A stretch of 64,000 bases of DNA from Gnetum montanum. Lineage: Eukaryota; Streptophyta; Gnetopsida; Gnetales; Gnetaceae. The stretch is from assembly GCA_015680685.1 (NCBI GenBank), contig MNCI01000970.1, forward strand, positions 356,125-420,124. Direction: 5' to 3'. A program made the position numbers and the translations under genes. Numbering within the stretch: the first letter of the stretch is position 1; each line of letters begins with the position of its first letter. This document shows, piece after piece, positions 37,771 to 49,249 of the stretch. The notes under the pieces are model-generated. The model was not told the DNA's origin. It was given only the letters and a program-made list of their open reading frames with translations, and ran no database searches.

Positions 37771-38637
37771 TGATGAGTGGAAAGGTACCCCTACACTCAA
37801 CCATACAAATACGAGCGTGTACACGCGATCCGGTTGAACTCCGTAGACTAAATGCCTTAACGCCACAAGGAACGCTTGGAGTTAATCGTTCGTTGTCTTC
37901 CAAGGCTTGCTTGTATGTGTCACGGTGTATGGTTAAGCAAGTCTGAGGTATATGATTTTTTTGGTGTTTTTTCAGTTTATCTCCTAAGCTATGAGGGAAA
38001 GGGTTGAGAAACTAACTAACTCTAACTAATGTCCTAAGTCTAAATTAACTAGCGTCAGCATCCGTTCCCACTTACCGGACACACCCTAAACTATGCAACT
38101 GTGGCTACCAAACGCTAATCGTTACTGGGATCACCACACGTAACGCAAGTGCTCGAAGTGGTCGTACTGAGACACTGATTTACCCTAACTGTGATAAGTA
38201 GCCGATTCCTTGGCTAGCCGTACACACCCGTGGGTGCTCGTAACTAAGTCGTACTTATCACACGTTCTAGCCTAGCAATGAGTAGCNNNNNNNNNNNNNN
38301 NNNNNNNNNNNNNNNNNNNNNNNNNNNNNNNNNNNNNNNNNNNNNNNNNNNNNNNNNNNNNNNNNNNNNNNNNNNNNNNNNNNNNNNNNNNNNNNNNNNN
38401 NNNNNNNNNNNNNNNNNNNNNNNNNNNNNNNNNNNNNNNNNNNNNNNNNNNNNNNNNNNNNNNNNNNNNNNNNNNNNNNNNNNNNNNNNNNNNNNNNNNN
38501 NNNNNNNNNNNNNNNNNNNNNNNNNNNNNNNNNNNNNNNNNNNNNNNNNNNNNNNNNNNNNNNNNNNNNNNNNNNNNNNNNNNNNNNNNNNNNNNNNNNN
38601 NNNNNNNNNNNNNNNNNNNNNNNNNNNNNTCTCATCA
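37771..38637 (-). repeat. Element A 3' LTR, interrupted by an assembly gap
   Basis: Matches 44058-44573 of the 5' LTR up to 38286, then 343 N, then the terminal TCTCATCA (38630-38637) that matches 45128-45135. The aligned right LTR has 554 bp where this one has 343 N. Confidence 0.9.
38287..38629. other. assembly gap (343 N)
   Basis: A run of N inside A's 3' LTR. It starts at the second of the AGCCGATTCCTTG repeats, where an assembler would be expected to fail. The missing part should include the promoter with its GATATC palindromes. Confidence 0.98.
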
Positions 38638-38647
38638 TACCCCCATG

Positions 38648-40597
38648 ACTGAATGAAAACTCGTCCTTGAGTTCCTTACAATGATATCAGGTAGGTATGG
38701 GATTATTGAGGGGAAATGGAACTAATGGAATGACATTTGAACGGTTCCTTATTACAAGACTTGACACAACTGGTGTTCATGACAACAAGGGTGAACACCT
38801 TATTACAATGACATCAGGCCACATTTGGCAGCGCAGAGAAAAGAGGAGAGAGAATAGAAGAGAAGAAGAGAGAAGAGTCTTGCTGCTGCCAACGCCTAGA
38901 TTGCGCCTTTCGTTGTCCATTCGTAAGCGCATTATCCATTCTACTCCTTGCATAGCGGCTTTAGCGCTGCCCATTCCAAATGTTTGCTCCAGATCCATTC
39001 CGTTGTTGTATGATTACCATCTGCACACACAACACAATCATATATTAGCAAGGGTAATTGAATCATTAAGTAAATAATACCTTGCTTCGATTTAGGTTCA
39101 TTGGCTAGGTTGTGGTATGGCTGATATGGATCGGGAAAAATGTAGATGATGACTACTGAAGGTGTAGGGGTTAAGGAGAAAAATGAAAAAATTTGGGGCT
39201 TAGGAGAAAAATCGAAAAAGCAGGCCCCGTACCCCCATGACTAATCGCGAACCTCCGGTAGTGTTAGAATGGAGAAAGAAAAGGAGTAAGAAAGATAGGT
39301 AAAAAGGGACAACGATGGCATCAGTGAAATGGATGTCAAGATGGAAATGAATGAAAAAATACAATTAATTGCAAAATGTTAAGACAAAGAAGTGAACTAA
39401 TGTTCCAAATAGGAATGTCAGTGGGTCCTCCCCAAAGTAGGCTCATGCCCTTAATGCCCTGACAATCCCACGTTCAAAGAGGCCGTAGGCTCTGGGAATG
39501 TCCTTTGGAACAAGAGTTAAAGTCTTAACCGCTAGAATTTACCAAAAAGAAAACAAAGCATCAACCAAAATATATGCACTAATGATACAACCGGCAATGA
39601 GGTAAATAGCGGAGAGAAGGATGAAAAGAAGAGGATGGAATGGAATCCCAAGAACAAGGTGGTGTACAGCCCCTTGTGTGTTGTATGATTAATGTGACTT
39701 GGCAAATCTCATTCCAACTCCGGCTCAAACCAACCACTTCCAGTGACTTCGCATCAATGCATTTGGCTAAATCACCCACTTGGATAACAAGGATGCATCT
39801 TCAAAGAGCCACCACCATTCCGACGAAACAAAGGAGAGAATGGGAAGCGAGAAGGGCCTTAGTTAGAGGGAACACTTTGGTTCCATAACTTGTGCTTGTA
39901 GCCCAAATTTTATTTCGTCTAAGGGGTGTGCTTTGAATCCTCACTTTGGTTTTTTTTTGTGTTTTATGTTTTTATGCGTGGGGACCACACCATGCAAAGA
40001 CTTCTTTATTTTTATTGTCTCAGCTTCCGAAGAATGGGTAACATCGGAACGGTAAGAAAACTCAAGAAGTAAACATCCAAGCACCCAAGTGAATGACCAA
40101 CACAAGAGCACCAAGTTCCCTTGAAGTCACACCCTTTGCAAGCCTTGAGTCCTTCCTTAGTTTGAGAAATACCCAGTCAACAGTTCGTTAAAGTTCTTAT
40201 TAGAAAAAAGGGGACTGTACATTTCCAAGCCAAGAAAAACCATAGACTCTGGTGGATGGATGGATGAAGTGATCTCATTGCCTGCCATATCAAAAGAAAC
40301 ATACCTTAGTATCAACAATGTAACTTAAAGGTAAAAACCAACATTAGCAATCAATATGAAACAGTTCATACCATCGGCCTGAACACTTATTGGGTGATGA
40401 ACTTACATGGTGGATGACACACACACACACACACAAAATAGAAAACAGTATAACGATGTTGTAAGACAAAAACAAGAAAAGTTAAAGGAATTTGTAAAAC
40501 AAAAATTAGAAAAGTTAAAGAAGTTTGTAAAACAAAACTGTGTAAAACAAAAACGTTGTAAAACAAAAACTGAAAAAGAACTGAGGGCCCCATATGG
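38648..40597 (-). other. Element A 3' untranslated internal region (no RT or integrase)
   Basis: Between the protease reading frame and the polypurine tract. None of the short frames on either strand matches RT, RNase H, integrase or envelope. It is collinear with 49250-51440 of element B (for example the AAACAAAAAC(T)(A)GAAAAGTTAAAG-type repeats at 40455-40580 against 49610-49680). It contains an (AC)n microsatellite at 40418-40436. Confidence 0.75.
40418..40436. repeat. (AC)n microsatellite
   Basis: A run of CA dinucleotides in the 3' part of element A. At the matching place B has only GTGTGTTT (near 49700), so the repeat grew in A. Confidence 0.8.
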
Positions 40598-43500
40598 TTA
40601 GCATAGGTGGCCATCTCCCCCATGACTGAGTTGTAAGGGAGAGATCCGAAGTAATGAGCATTTGTTTGAATTTCTTAGAAGTGCCCAACTTCTCCCAATT
40701 GATGATCTTAAGTTAAGGGGTGGAAGTTGGCGACGCTCACGTTCCAATGTGTCTATGCCATGGTTGTTGGCATGAGTTTCCTCAGTTCGTTCCATGCATA
40801 TTTGTTTGCCCCTATGAGAAGCTGTCAACCACGGCGTGTCTACTACTTCTTGTGTGGTTGCTACATACAAGCATCTTTGTTGCAGAGTTTCTTGGGCACA
40901 CCTATTACATGGAGACATTTCCTCCATGTCATCACCCGATGAATGGAACTATCCTCTTCTCGATCTTTCCACATATGTTTATCTTAGAGATTTCCAAGGA
41001 AAGATCGCAGATCCTAAGGCATGCGTCTACTATGCTTAGCCATGCCCTTCCCATTATAATTGGGAAGTCCCCTTCATTGTTGTTAACATCGATCACTAGA
41101 AAATCCACTGGGTAGGACCAACCACACACACTGGTAATAACATCCTCCACTAATCCCAAGGGAATCGTGATAGACTGGTCCACCAACTCTAGTTGGATAT
41201 TGCTCTTCTTAAGTTGTGGCAGGTTCCAAGTGTGATACATCTTTCGTGAAATTAAGTTGACTCCGAAACCTGAATCAAGGAGAGCTCGATGTGGTACATT
41301 TCCAGCGATCTGCAAATAAATAAAGGGACTTCCAGGGTCAATTAGTTTCCTCGGAAGGTGGCCTACCTTGATCTAGTCAGTTACGGTATGTGTTAGCATA
41401 ACCATATGCGTTACACTCCTTTGGACTGAAGGGTGCTCCGAAGTGTTAGATGGTGGAGGCATGTACATGGCCTCAACTGCTTGTTGTTGCGAGATTTTTT
41501 CTGGGCTTTTGGTTCTGAAGTAAGGTCTTCTCTTTTTATAGTTGTCAAAACCATCAGTAGGTTGGATATTTATAGCTCTCGTAGCATGACATTGCTGCGG
41601 TTGAGGAGGAAGTTCCCCTTGCATTGTTGGAGCAGGAGGTGTTATGGGAACTACTTGACACAGAAGAGGTGCGGTTGGATTAGGAGGATGGTGTGGATAT
41701 GGAGTGTCTCCTGGAGGAGAAGGAGTCCTTCTGAAGTACTCCCAAGCTTGGTAGTGACGGTTGGGGGTTGCATGACCCATAGATTCACCTAGAGAAACTG
41801 GCTGCTACACATAATAACCGTAAGGATCAGGCTACCGGTAAGGGTATTGATGTGTTGGCGGTGGCATCCCCCATGACTGTGGGTATTGCCATTGCTGATG
41901 TTGTCCAATGGGCTATGGAGGCGTTCCACTTGGATAATATGTCAAGGGTTGGTGGAACTGCCTTGAGTTACCTTTTGGGTGAGGTAACCTTGGGGGTGTT
42001 TGCCATTGATTAAGTCTCGGATTTAGTGCATACACCCTAGACTGCTGCAGATGTGAGATAATTGGGCAACATCCCTTAGGATGGTCATAGTAGCAGACCT
42101 CACATCCCCTATCATTGTCTGAATCAGAATTTACAGCCTCATCGGAGATAGGAATTTTCCCCTTACCCTTGTTATGTGCACGGCTTAAGTTTCTCCGCTT
42201 AGTTTTGCCTTTATCACTACTTTGCTCAACCTTAGACTCTTCTACAATTTTCAAGACTGTTTCTATTTTAGAGTCTAAGGAACTCCATACATCGTCTACC
42301 TTAGCCGCTATTTCTGTTGTTAACTTTTGGATCGGCAAGGTTTTCCGGTTCACAAACTCTTCAATTGGTGACTCATCCTCCTCATCACAGAATTTCACTC
42401 CCTTCTTGCGAAGGGAGGGATCACGGTTGTATTCTTCTGCACTTTCTCTCTTCTGTGGCTCACCCTCTTCTTGCGCTACTTGTTCCAACAAGCTTTCAAC
42501 CTCATGGGCTCTCAGTTGGGAAAGTCTCCCTTGGGCGTAAGTCCCAAGAGTTCTTCTCGTTTCATTTCTTAGCCCATCCACGATGTGGCAAAGTTGATCC
42601 TGCTTAGCGTACCCATGGCCTAGGCAACGATGTAGCAGTGTATAGTAACGGGCCATGGCAGCATCCAAGGGTTCATAAGCACCTTGTTTCTAGCCTTGGA
42701 TCTACTTATGCAAGTTGGACACTCTGGAGTATGTTTGATATTTGTTGTTGAACAATTCGAGCATCGTACTCCACCTCCTGGTGGTTTCTGGTTCTAAGGA
42801 TCGGTACTAGCTCTCTACTTCTTTAATGAGTGTCCTTGGAAACAACTTAAGCTTCTATCACTTGCTATCAATATTCTACAAGGCACAGGCATCGTGGAAT
42901 GCCTGCAAATGATTTTTCGGATTAGCATTGTATCCCCCTTCAAATCGTGGGATATTGTTCATGTCTAATCACTTAATCTGACTGTCCTTTAAATGCCCTG
43001 TGGGAATCCTAACTGCCTCTGTTATGTTAAGCATTCTTCGGGTTGCGAGTAGGGGCTCGTCATGATCATCTCTTTCATGATGTCTATGATGTCTTCGTGG
43101 TTGTTCCCTACTCTCCCTATGTCCTTGCCCTTGTCCTAACTCCTCTCGACCTTCTTGTCGAGGTATTTCATCTTCCCTTTTACTTTTACCCTCTCCGTTA
43201 TGCTCACGATGGTTGTGCCCAGATGTGGAAGGAGAGTGTGAATGGTGAGATGAAGGAGAAGAAGAAGGGGATCCATCACCATGGCGATGTTTCTTACCTT
43301 CTCTTCGGCTGCTTCGGCCCTGATCGTTGTAACGATCTAAGTGTCCATCCTTAGTATGAGTGGTTGTTCCTGCCGTGAACAGTTGGTGCTCATAGGGATC
43401 AGAGCCTGTAGCATGTACAGTTGATCGAAGGCCCTGATGCTTAACCTCTTCACCAGAGTGAGGAGGAGGAACATCATTTTCTAAGAAACCCATTGTGAGG

Positions 43501-43916
43501 GGTTCCTCGTCTCCTATTTCACTAATGACATGGGGGACCTTGCCCTTCAACAGTGAATGTTGGCTCTCCTGCCTTGCGTCCCGAATACGTTGGGCATTTG
43601 TGGGATGATAATCCCTCATGTCATAATCATCCAGAACATATTCTGCGAACAGTTCTTGCATGCCAATCTGTGCTAAGGCATGGAAAAGCATGTTAGGGGC
43701 AGATCGATCTGGGGGTAACACAATGTTACCTTGTAGATCTCTGCATCGCAGTTGTTCATCTTGATGGAGAATAAAGGTAAAATCCGACACATACTCATCA
43801 GGATGAGTATATGTGACCTTGGATTGTTTAGGACATGGCTAGTCTGGGTTATGCGTATGATGCTGACTGTCTTCTGTATTGTCCTTAGGTGAGTTGATTT
43901 CGTGAGAAGAAGCCAT
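40598..43916 (-). pseudogene. Element A gag-protease polyprotein (broken)
   Basis: Gag forms the particle and the retropepsin cleaves it. The probable start is the ATG at 43916 (MASSHEINSP), aligned with B's MSSSLHK start; a stop follows after about 25 codons. Order: N-terminal domain with DFTFILHQDEQL (43770); a charged Arg/Glu/His-rich linker with HRHGDGSPSSSPSSH (about 43280-43230); a Retrotrans_gag core (FEGGYNA, KLKLFPRTL, LFNNKYQTYS, ALLHRCLGHGY-like; about 42960-42590); a zinc knuckle CEVCYYDHPKGCC with CxxCxxxHxxxxC spacing (about 42100); a Pro/Gln-rich stretch (41780-41500); and a protease with LLDSGFGVNLIS (about 41290; active-site DSG) and IIMGRAWL (about 41050). A last frame to 40598 continues with CNRCAQETLQQRCLYVATTQ. 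Several stops and frameshifts make it non-functional as read. Confidence 0.85.
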
Positions 43917-44039
43917 TCTTATGGTGTGCTGTTTACCATTATTTATGTTCTTAATTAACTGATTAACCCAAAGGTTCATTGAGGCCCATAACGATGTGAG
44001 TGATATCCCTTATGTTCAATTGGCGAAAAAACACTTAGT

Positions 44040-44056
44040 CCCCAGCAACGGTGCCA
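44040..44056 (-). promoter_or_regulatory. primer-binding site of element A (tRNA-Asp)
   Basis: On the minus strand TGGCACCGTTGCTGGGG begins one base after the 5' LTR end. Plant tRNA-Asp ends in CCCCGGCAACGGCG plus CCA, giving 15 of 17 matches. This is where minus-strand DNA synthesis would start. Confidence 0.85.
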
Positions 44057-44486
44057 ATGATGAGTGGCGAGGTATCCCTACACTCAACCATATGAATACG
44101 AGTGTGTACGCACGATCCGGTCGAACTCCGCAGACTAAATGCCTTAACGCCATAAGGAACGCTTGGGCTTAATCGTTCGTTGTCTTCCTAGGCTTGCTTG
44201 TATGTGTCACGGTGTATGGTTAAGCAAGTCTGAGGTATATGATTTTTTTGGTATTTTTTCAGTTTATCTCCTAAGCTATGAGGGAAAGGGTTAAGAAACT
44301 AACTAACTCTAACTAATGTTCTAAGTCTAAATTAACTAGTGTTAGCATCCGTTCCCACTTACCGGACACACCCTGAACTATGCAACTGTGGCTACCAAAT
44401 GCTAATTGTTACTAGGATCACCACACGTAATGCAAGTGCTCGAAGTGCTTGTACTGAGGCACCGATTTAGCCTAAGTGTGATAAGT

Positions 44487-44740
44487 AGCCGATTCCTTGG
44501 CTAGCCGTACACACCCGTGGGTGCTCGTAGCCAAGTCGTACTTATCACACATTCTAGCCTAGCGATGAGTAGCCGATTCCTTGACCAGCCGTACACATTG
44601 GACTACCACTGGGATTACCAAGCGTAGATCCTGGAATATGCTACTGGGTTACCAAGCAGTCACTATGCTCGTAGTCAAGTCGTACTCACGTGTTGTGATG
44701 AGCAGCCGATTCCTTGATTAGCCGTACACATTCGTAGATG
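44487..44740 (-). repeat. three partial tandem repeats within the element A LTR
   Basis: The phrase AGCCGATTCCTTG(n)(C/T)(T/C)AGCCGTACACA begins at 44487, 44571 and 44704, and each is followed by a GTGCTCGTAG-(n)-AAGTCGTAC-type block. Solo LTR C and LTR D carry fewer or altered copies, which explains part of the length difference in the family. Confidence 0.8.
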
Positions 44741-45030
44741 CTCGTAATGAATTCGTACTCTTGCGCACTAGGAAAGCAATAAATAATAACAAAACAAAAC
44801 CATGTACTGCAAGGTTTATCCAATCAAGTTCATCTTTATTGCCGTACACAACTTGTGTTCAGGTTACAAAGTTGCTCGAATAAAGAGCCGTTCACTCTAG
44901 GACTCCTATTGCGGGCACATGGGAAATTAATCTAACTCTGGAGTGTTCAAACTACCAGAGCTTCGCTACTTCTAGCCAGGATTGGGAAATGAAGGGAGTG
45001 CCGCCTCTTATTTATAGATATGGCGGCGGA

Positions 45031-45112
45031 CCGCGATATCGCATGGAGAGACGTGATATCACGTACGCGATATCGCAGGGGATGCAATATCGCAGCGGCC
45101 GTGATATCGCGG
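45031..45112 (-). promoter_or_regulatory. GATATC palindrome cluster in the element A promoter
   Basis: Five motifs in 82 bases: CGCGATATCGC, GTGATATCAC, GCGATATCGC, GCAATATCGC and GTGATATCGC. Each is a perfect or near palindrome and they are spaced 13-19 bases apart, directly upstream of the TATA box (45018-45001, minus). Confidence 0.85.
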
Positions 45113-45135
45113 CTTGTGCAATCTGCGTCTCATCA

Positions 45136-45172
45136 TCCATGAACATAATGGAGGAATAATTTGATTGGAAAT
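45136..45172. other. 37-bp spacer between two head-to-head LTRs
   Basis: Starts with TCCAT, the right target duplication of A, and ends where B's TGATGAG begins. It is the only non-LTR sequence between two divergent LTR promoters. Confidence 0.85.
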
Positions 45173-45968
45173 TGATGAGCCGCGATATCACGTCCGCCCC
45201 TGTGATATTGCATACGCGATATCGCAGCCCACTGCAATGTCTATAAATAAGAGGCGGATTTCCCTATTTTAGGCATCTAGACTTAAACCTTAGCCAAAAT
45301 ATTACAGTTTTACCATTCTAGAGTTAGAATAATTTCCATGTGCCCACAGTAGGAGTCCCCAAGTGAACGGATCTTTATTCGAGAAAATTGTACCTGAGCA
45401 CACATTTGTGTACGGCAATAAAGATGAACTTTCTGATAAACCTTGTAGCATGTGGACTAAGCTAAATAGGATTTAATTATTGTTAAATGTTTAATTGCTT
45501 TCCTAGATAATTAATCTCTCTTAACCCTTGACTCCCCTAGTTAAGTGCACTTAGTACGACCGCTTCGAGCACGTGTGTAACGCTTGGTAACTCAGTAACG
45601 AGTAGTGTTTGGTAATCCTAGTAGTGTTGCATTGGTTCAAGGTGTGTGCGGCAAGTGGGAATGAATGCTGGTGCTAGGAAAATTAGAACTTAGTTTGTGA
45701 ATAGTTAATGAAAGTTAGTCATTTAGTTCTCTTCACCTTTCCCATTTAGCATAGGCATTAAAAAGATAAAAGATATAAAAATCATACACCTAAAGCTTAC
45801 TTAACCATACAACCATGACAATAAAAGTAAGTTTGGGAAGACAACGATTGATTAACCTTAAGTATTCCATTAGGGCACATAAGAACTTAGTCCTTGGAGT
45901 TTGACCAAATCATGTGTGAGATGCTCGTATTCGTATGGTTGAGTGTAGGGGTACCTCGCCACTCATCA
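45173..45968 (+). repeat. Element B 5' LTR (796 bp)
   Basis: TGATGAG...CTCATCA. GATATC palindromes at 45181-45229, TATA box at 45242 (CTATAAATAAGAGGCGG), AATAAA at about 45416. U5 differs from A, C and D: it lacks the AGCCGATTCCTTG repeats, so B represents a second LTR subtype in the same family. Confidence 0.9.
45181..45229 (+). promoter_or_regulatory. GATATC palindrome cluster in the element B promoter
   Basis: CGCGATATCACG, GTGATATTGC and GCGATATCGC in 49 bases, ending about 13 bases before TATAAATAAG. B's 3' LTR repeats the set at 51460-51515 with several C-to-T type changes. Confidence 0.8.
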
Positions 45969-45969
45969 T

Positions 45970-45987
45970 TGGTGCCATTGTCGGGGA
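45970..45987 (+). promoter_or_regulatory. primer-binding site of element B (tRNA-Asp)
   Basis: TGGTGCCATTGTCGGGGA begins one base after the LTR end. It is complementary to the plant tRNA-Asp 3' end with three mismatches, all C/T or G/A. Confidence 0.85.
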
Positions 45988-46114
45988 CTTAGTTGTTTGT
46001 GCGCTACGTAGAACATAGAAGATCATTCACATTGTTGGGACACTAGAACGAACCCTTAGGGTTGATCAAAAGAAAAATAAGATAATGATAAATAGCACAC
46101 CGAACAAGACAAAA

Positions 46115-49100
46115 ATGTCTTCTTCTTTGCACAAAAGCACTTCACAGCCTAGGACCAACACTAGAGACAGTCGGCGGAACAACACATGTAACCAAGATCC
46201 GCCAGTTCCTCAACAATTCCATGTTGTATATATTCATCACAATGAATATGTACCTGACTTTACCTTTATTCTCCATCAAGATGAACAATTGCGTTGGAGA
46301 GACTTAGAGGGTAACATAGTGTTGCCTCCAGACTGAGTAGTCCCCAACATGCTCCTTCATGCTCTTGCACAAATAGGCATGTCATAGTTGTACACAGAGT
46401 ACGTTGCATGCGACCATGACACCAGGGACTAACACCCCAAAGAAGCGCAACATCAAAAGGACTTACAATAGGAGAGATATTATACATCGTGGAAGGGCAA
46501 AAGACCCCATAACGCTCCACCCGTCTTAAGCAAAATTGAGGATGATGAACTTATTTCAATAGGTTCTCCAAAAAATGATGTTCCCCCTCCTAACGATAAT
46601 GAGGAGGTGGTATATCAGAACCTTCACTCCACGATTCACAATCCTGGTTCTGATCCCCACGAACACCAAGTGTTCAATGAGGGAACACAAACACATGATA
46701 AGGATGGGCAGTCTGATCGTAATCACGATCGAGGCTGAGACCACCGAAGAGAAGGTAGGAAACATCGTCATGGTGATGGTTCTCCTTCTTCTTCACCTTC
46801 ATCATCACATTCACCCTCTCCTTTGGTATCAAGACGCAGTCATAAGGAACCTAACCGTAAGGATAAGGGTAAGCAAAATGAGAAACCTCGACGAGAGGGT
46901 CGAGAGCAAGGACGAGGGCACTCTAGAGAATCGTGGCATGGAAGAAGGGAAAGTAGGGAACCACGTAGACATCATAGAAGCTATGAAAGAAATGACCACA
47001 AAGAACCCCTACTTGCAACCTGAAGCATGTTAGACATCATAGAGGCCGTAAGAATTCCTAAAAGGCATCAAAAAGATAGCAGGATCAAGAGGTTAGACAT
47101 GAACAATATCCCACGATTTGAGGGGGGATACAATGCTGATCGTCAAAACCACTTACAAGAATTTCATGATGCATGTGCCTTGCAGAACATTGAGAATGAA
47201 TGGCAAAAGCTAAAGTTGTTCCCAAGGACACTAGTAAAAGAAGCGGAAAGCTGGTATTGATCCTTAAAATTGGAATCCATTCGAAGGTGGAGTATGATGC
47301 TAGAACTATTTAACAATAAGTACCAAACATACTCCCAGGTGTCCAACTTGCGAAAGAAAATCTAAGGATGGAAGCAGGGAACTCATAAACCCTTGGATGC
47401 TACCTAGGGCCAATACTATGCACTGTTACATCGTTGCCTGGGCCATGGTTACTCGCAACAGGATCAACTATGCCATCTCGTAGATGGAGTTAGGCATGAA
47501 ACCAGGAGAACCCTTGGAACATATGCCCAAGGGAGATTATCAAAGCTTAGGTCCCATCAAGTTCATAGATTTTTGGAGCAAGTAGCTAAGGAAAAAGGGG
47601 AGCTACATAAGAGAGAAAGTGAGGAAGAGTATAATCGTGATCCTTCCCTCCGAAAAAGGGCAGTGAGATTCCATGAGGAGGAGGAAGAGTCACCACTCGA
47701 GGAGATGGTGAATAGGAAAACCTTGCCGCTCCAAAAATTAACAACAGAAGTGTCGAAAAAGGTAGACCAAATGTGGGACTCCCTAGATAGTAGATTTGAA
47801 ACCATTCTTAAAATTGTAGAGGAATCTAAGGAGCGAGGTAGTGACTATGATAAAAAGAAAAAGAGGGATTTGGATCATGCACGTAACAAAGGTAAGGGTA
47901 AAATGGCCATCATCGAAGTGGTTGTGGATTCTGATATGGACAATGACGGTCGATGTGAGATATGCCAGTATGATCATCCTAAGGGATGTTGCCCAGTAAT
48001 CTCACATCTGCAAGAGTCTAGGGTGTATGCACTTAACCCAGAACTTAACAAATGGCAAGCACCCTGACGGTTACCTTATCCCCAAGGTAACCCAAGGCAG
48101 TTCCAACAACCATTAATGTATTATCCAAGTGGAACTCTGCCACAATCTATTGAGCAACACTAGCAGTGGCAATACCCATAGTCATGGGGGATGCCACTGC
48201 CAAGGCAATAATACCCTTACTGACAACCAGATCCATATGGCTACTACATGCAGCAGCCAATCTCTCCACGTGACTTGGTTGGTCACATGACACCATAATG
48301 TCACTACCAAGCTTGGGAGTTTTATAGGACTCCTTATCCTAGGAGAGACAACCCACAGACATACCATCCTCCGAACCCATTTGCAACTCTCACACCAATA
48401 GCTCCATTACCACCCGCTCTAGCAATGCAAGGGGAACTCCCCACTCAACCGCAACAACACAATGCTACAAGAGCTGTAAACCTTCAACCCATTGCTAGTT
48501 TTGACAACTGTACAAAGAGAAGACCTTTCTTCAGAACCAACAGCCCAACCAAGCTCTCACAACCAGAAGCAGTTGAGCCTCTGAACGCTTCTCCATCAAA
48601 TAAGGCTTCAGAGCTCCCTTGAAACCAAAAATAGAGCTCAACGCACACGGTTATGTTAACACAGGCCATCACTGGTTGGATTAAGGAGGGACACCTTCCT
48701 AGGAAATTCTCTGACCCTGGAAGCTCTTTAATCTATCTCCAAGTCATTGGGAATGAACCATGTAAAGCTCTTCTAGACTCAGGTTCTGGAGTCAACTTAA
48801 TATCACAAGAGATGTATAAAGCCTAGGACCTACCTCCACTAAAGAAGAGCAATATTCACTTAGAGCTGGCTGACTAGTCCATCACTGTTCCTTTGGGACT
48901 AGTGGAGGACATCATTCCCATTGTGTGTGGGTGGTCATACCTGGCTGATTTCCTAGTGATACAAGTAAACAATGGTAAAGGGGACTTCCTAATAATAATG
49001 GGAAGGGTACGGCTAAGTACCATAAACACATGCCTAGGAATCCGTGATCTTTCCATGGAAATATCTAAGGAAAACACTTTTGGGAAGATGGAGAGGAAGA

Positions 49101-49243
49101 AAGTTCCATGCATCACATACAGTGATATAAGGTGTGATTGCGAACAGGAATGTTCAACATTGCCTGCATGCAACTGGTGTGCCCAAGAAATTAACATACA
49201 CAAGAGCCTGTATGTAGCAACCACACAACAAGAAAACACCTAG
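46115..49243 (+). pseudogene. Element B gag-protease polyprotein (broken)
   Basis: Same domain order as in element A: start MSSSLHKSTS at 46115; DFTFILHQDEQL (about 46255); charged linker (46740-47020); gag core FEGGYNADRQNHLQEFHDAC (about 47120), LFPRTLVKEAESWY then a stop, FNNKYQTYSQVSNL (about 47310); coiled-coil-like acidic/basic stretch (47573-47900); zinc knuckle CEICQYDHPKGCC (about 47955); protease LLDSGSGVNLIS (about 48775) and FLIIMGR (about 48990). At the end, CNWCAQEINIHKSLYVATTQ matches A's last frame. In-frame stops occur after PPD (46336), after ESWY and near the protease. The active-site triad DSG is intact. Confidence 0.85.
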
Positions 49244-49249
49244 TGGTTG

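Larger units (their letters stand above)
37771..45135 (-). mobile_element. Element A: full-length gag-protease LTR retrotransposon
   Basis: About 7.4 kb on the minus strand, flanked by a 5-bp TCCAT duplication. The 5' LTR is 44058-45135 (1078 bp) and the 3' LTR 37771-38637, with an N gap inside. The primer-binding site at 44040-44056 reads TGGCACCGTTGCTGGGG on the minus strand and is complementary, with two mismatches, to the 3' end of plant tRNA-Asp. The polypurine tract CATGGGGGTA lies at 38638-38647 (minus). The coding part is gag plus retropepsin (43916-40598). From 40598 to 38648 there is no RT, RNase H or integrase. Gag and protease wording resembles Athila/Tat-type Ty3/gypsy elements. 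By rough hand count the comparable 515 bp of the two LTRs differ at around 6 percent of sites, mostly transitions. Confidence 0.9.
44058..45135 (-). repeat. Element A 5' LTR (1078 bp)
   Basis: On the minus strand: TGATGAG start at 45135; palindromic GATATC cluster at 45112-45031; TATA box CTATAAATAAGAGGCGG at 45018-45001; poly(A) signal AATAAA near 44841; U5 with three partial repeats of AGCCGATTCCTTG (plus-strand 44487, 44571, 44704); CTCATCA end at 44058. The promoter points left, into A. Confidence 0.92.

Noticed and set aside
38697-39077. 126-codon plus-strand frame with a Arg/Glu-rich stretch
   Set aside because: It lies in the non-coding 3' part of element A, is antisense to the element and is not kept in element B.
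40720-41115. Plus-strand 131-codon open frame
   Set aside because: It is antisense to the protease and downstream frame of element A; no independent evidence.
42115-42607. Plus-strand open frames (141 and 96 codons) over element A gag
   Set aside because: They are shadows of the minus-strand gag frame, which has recognisable gag and zinc-knuckle motifs.
45136-45172. Target duplication for element B
   Set aside because: The five bases before B (GAAAT) do not match those after it (GCAAC); shifting the ends by one or two bases does not give a convincing match.
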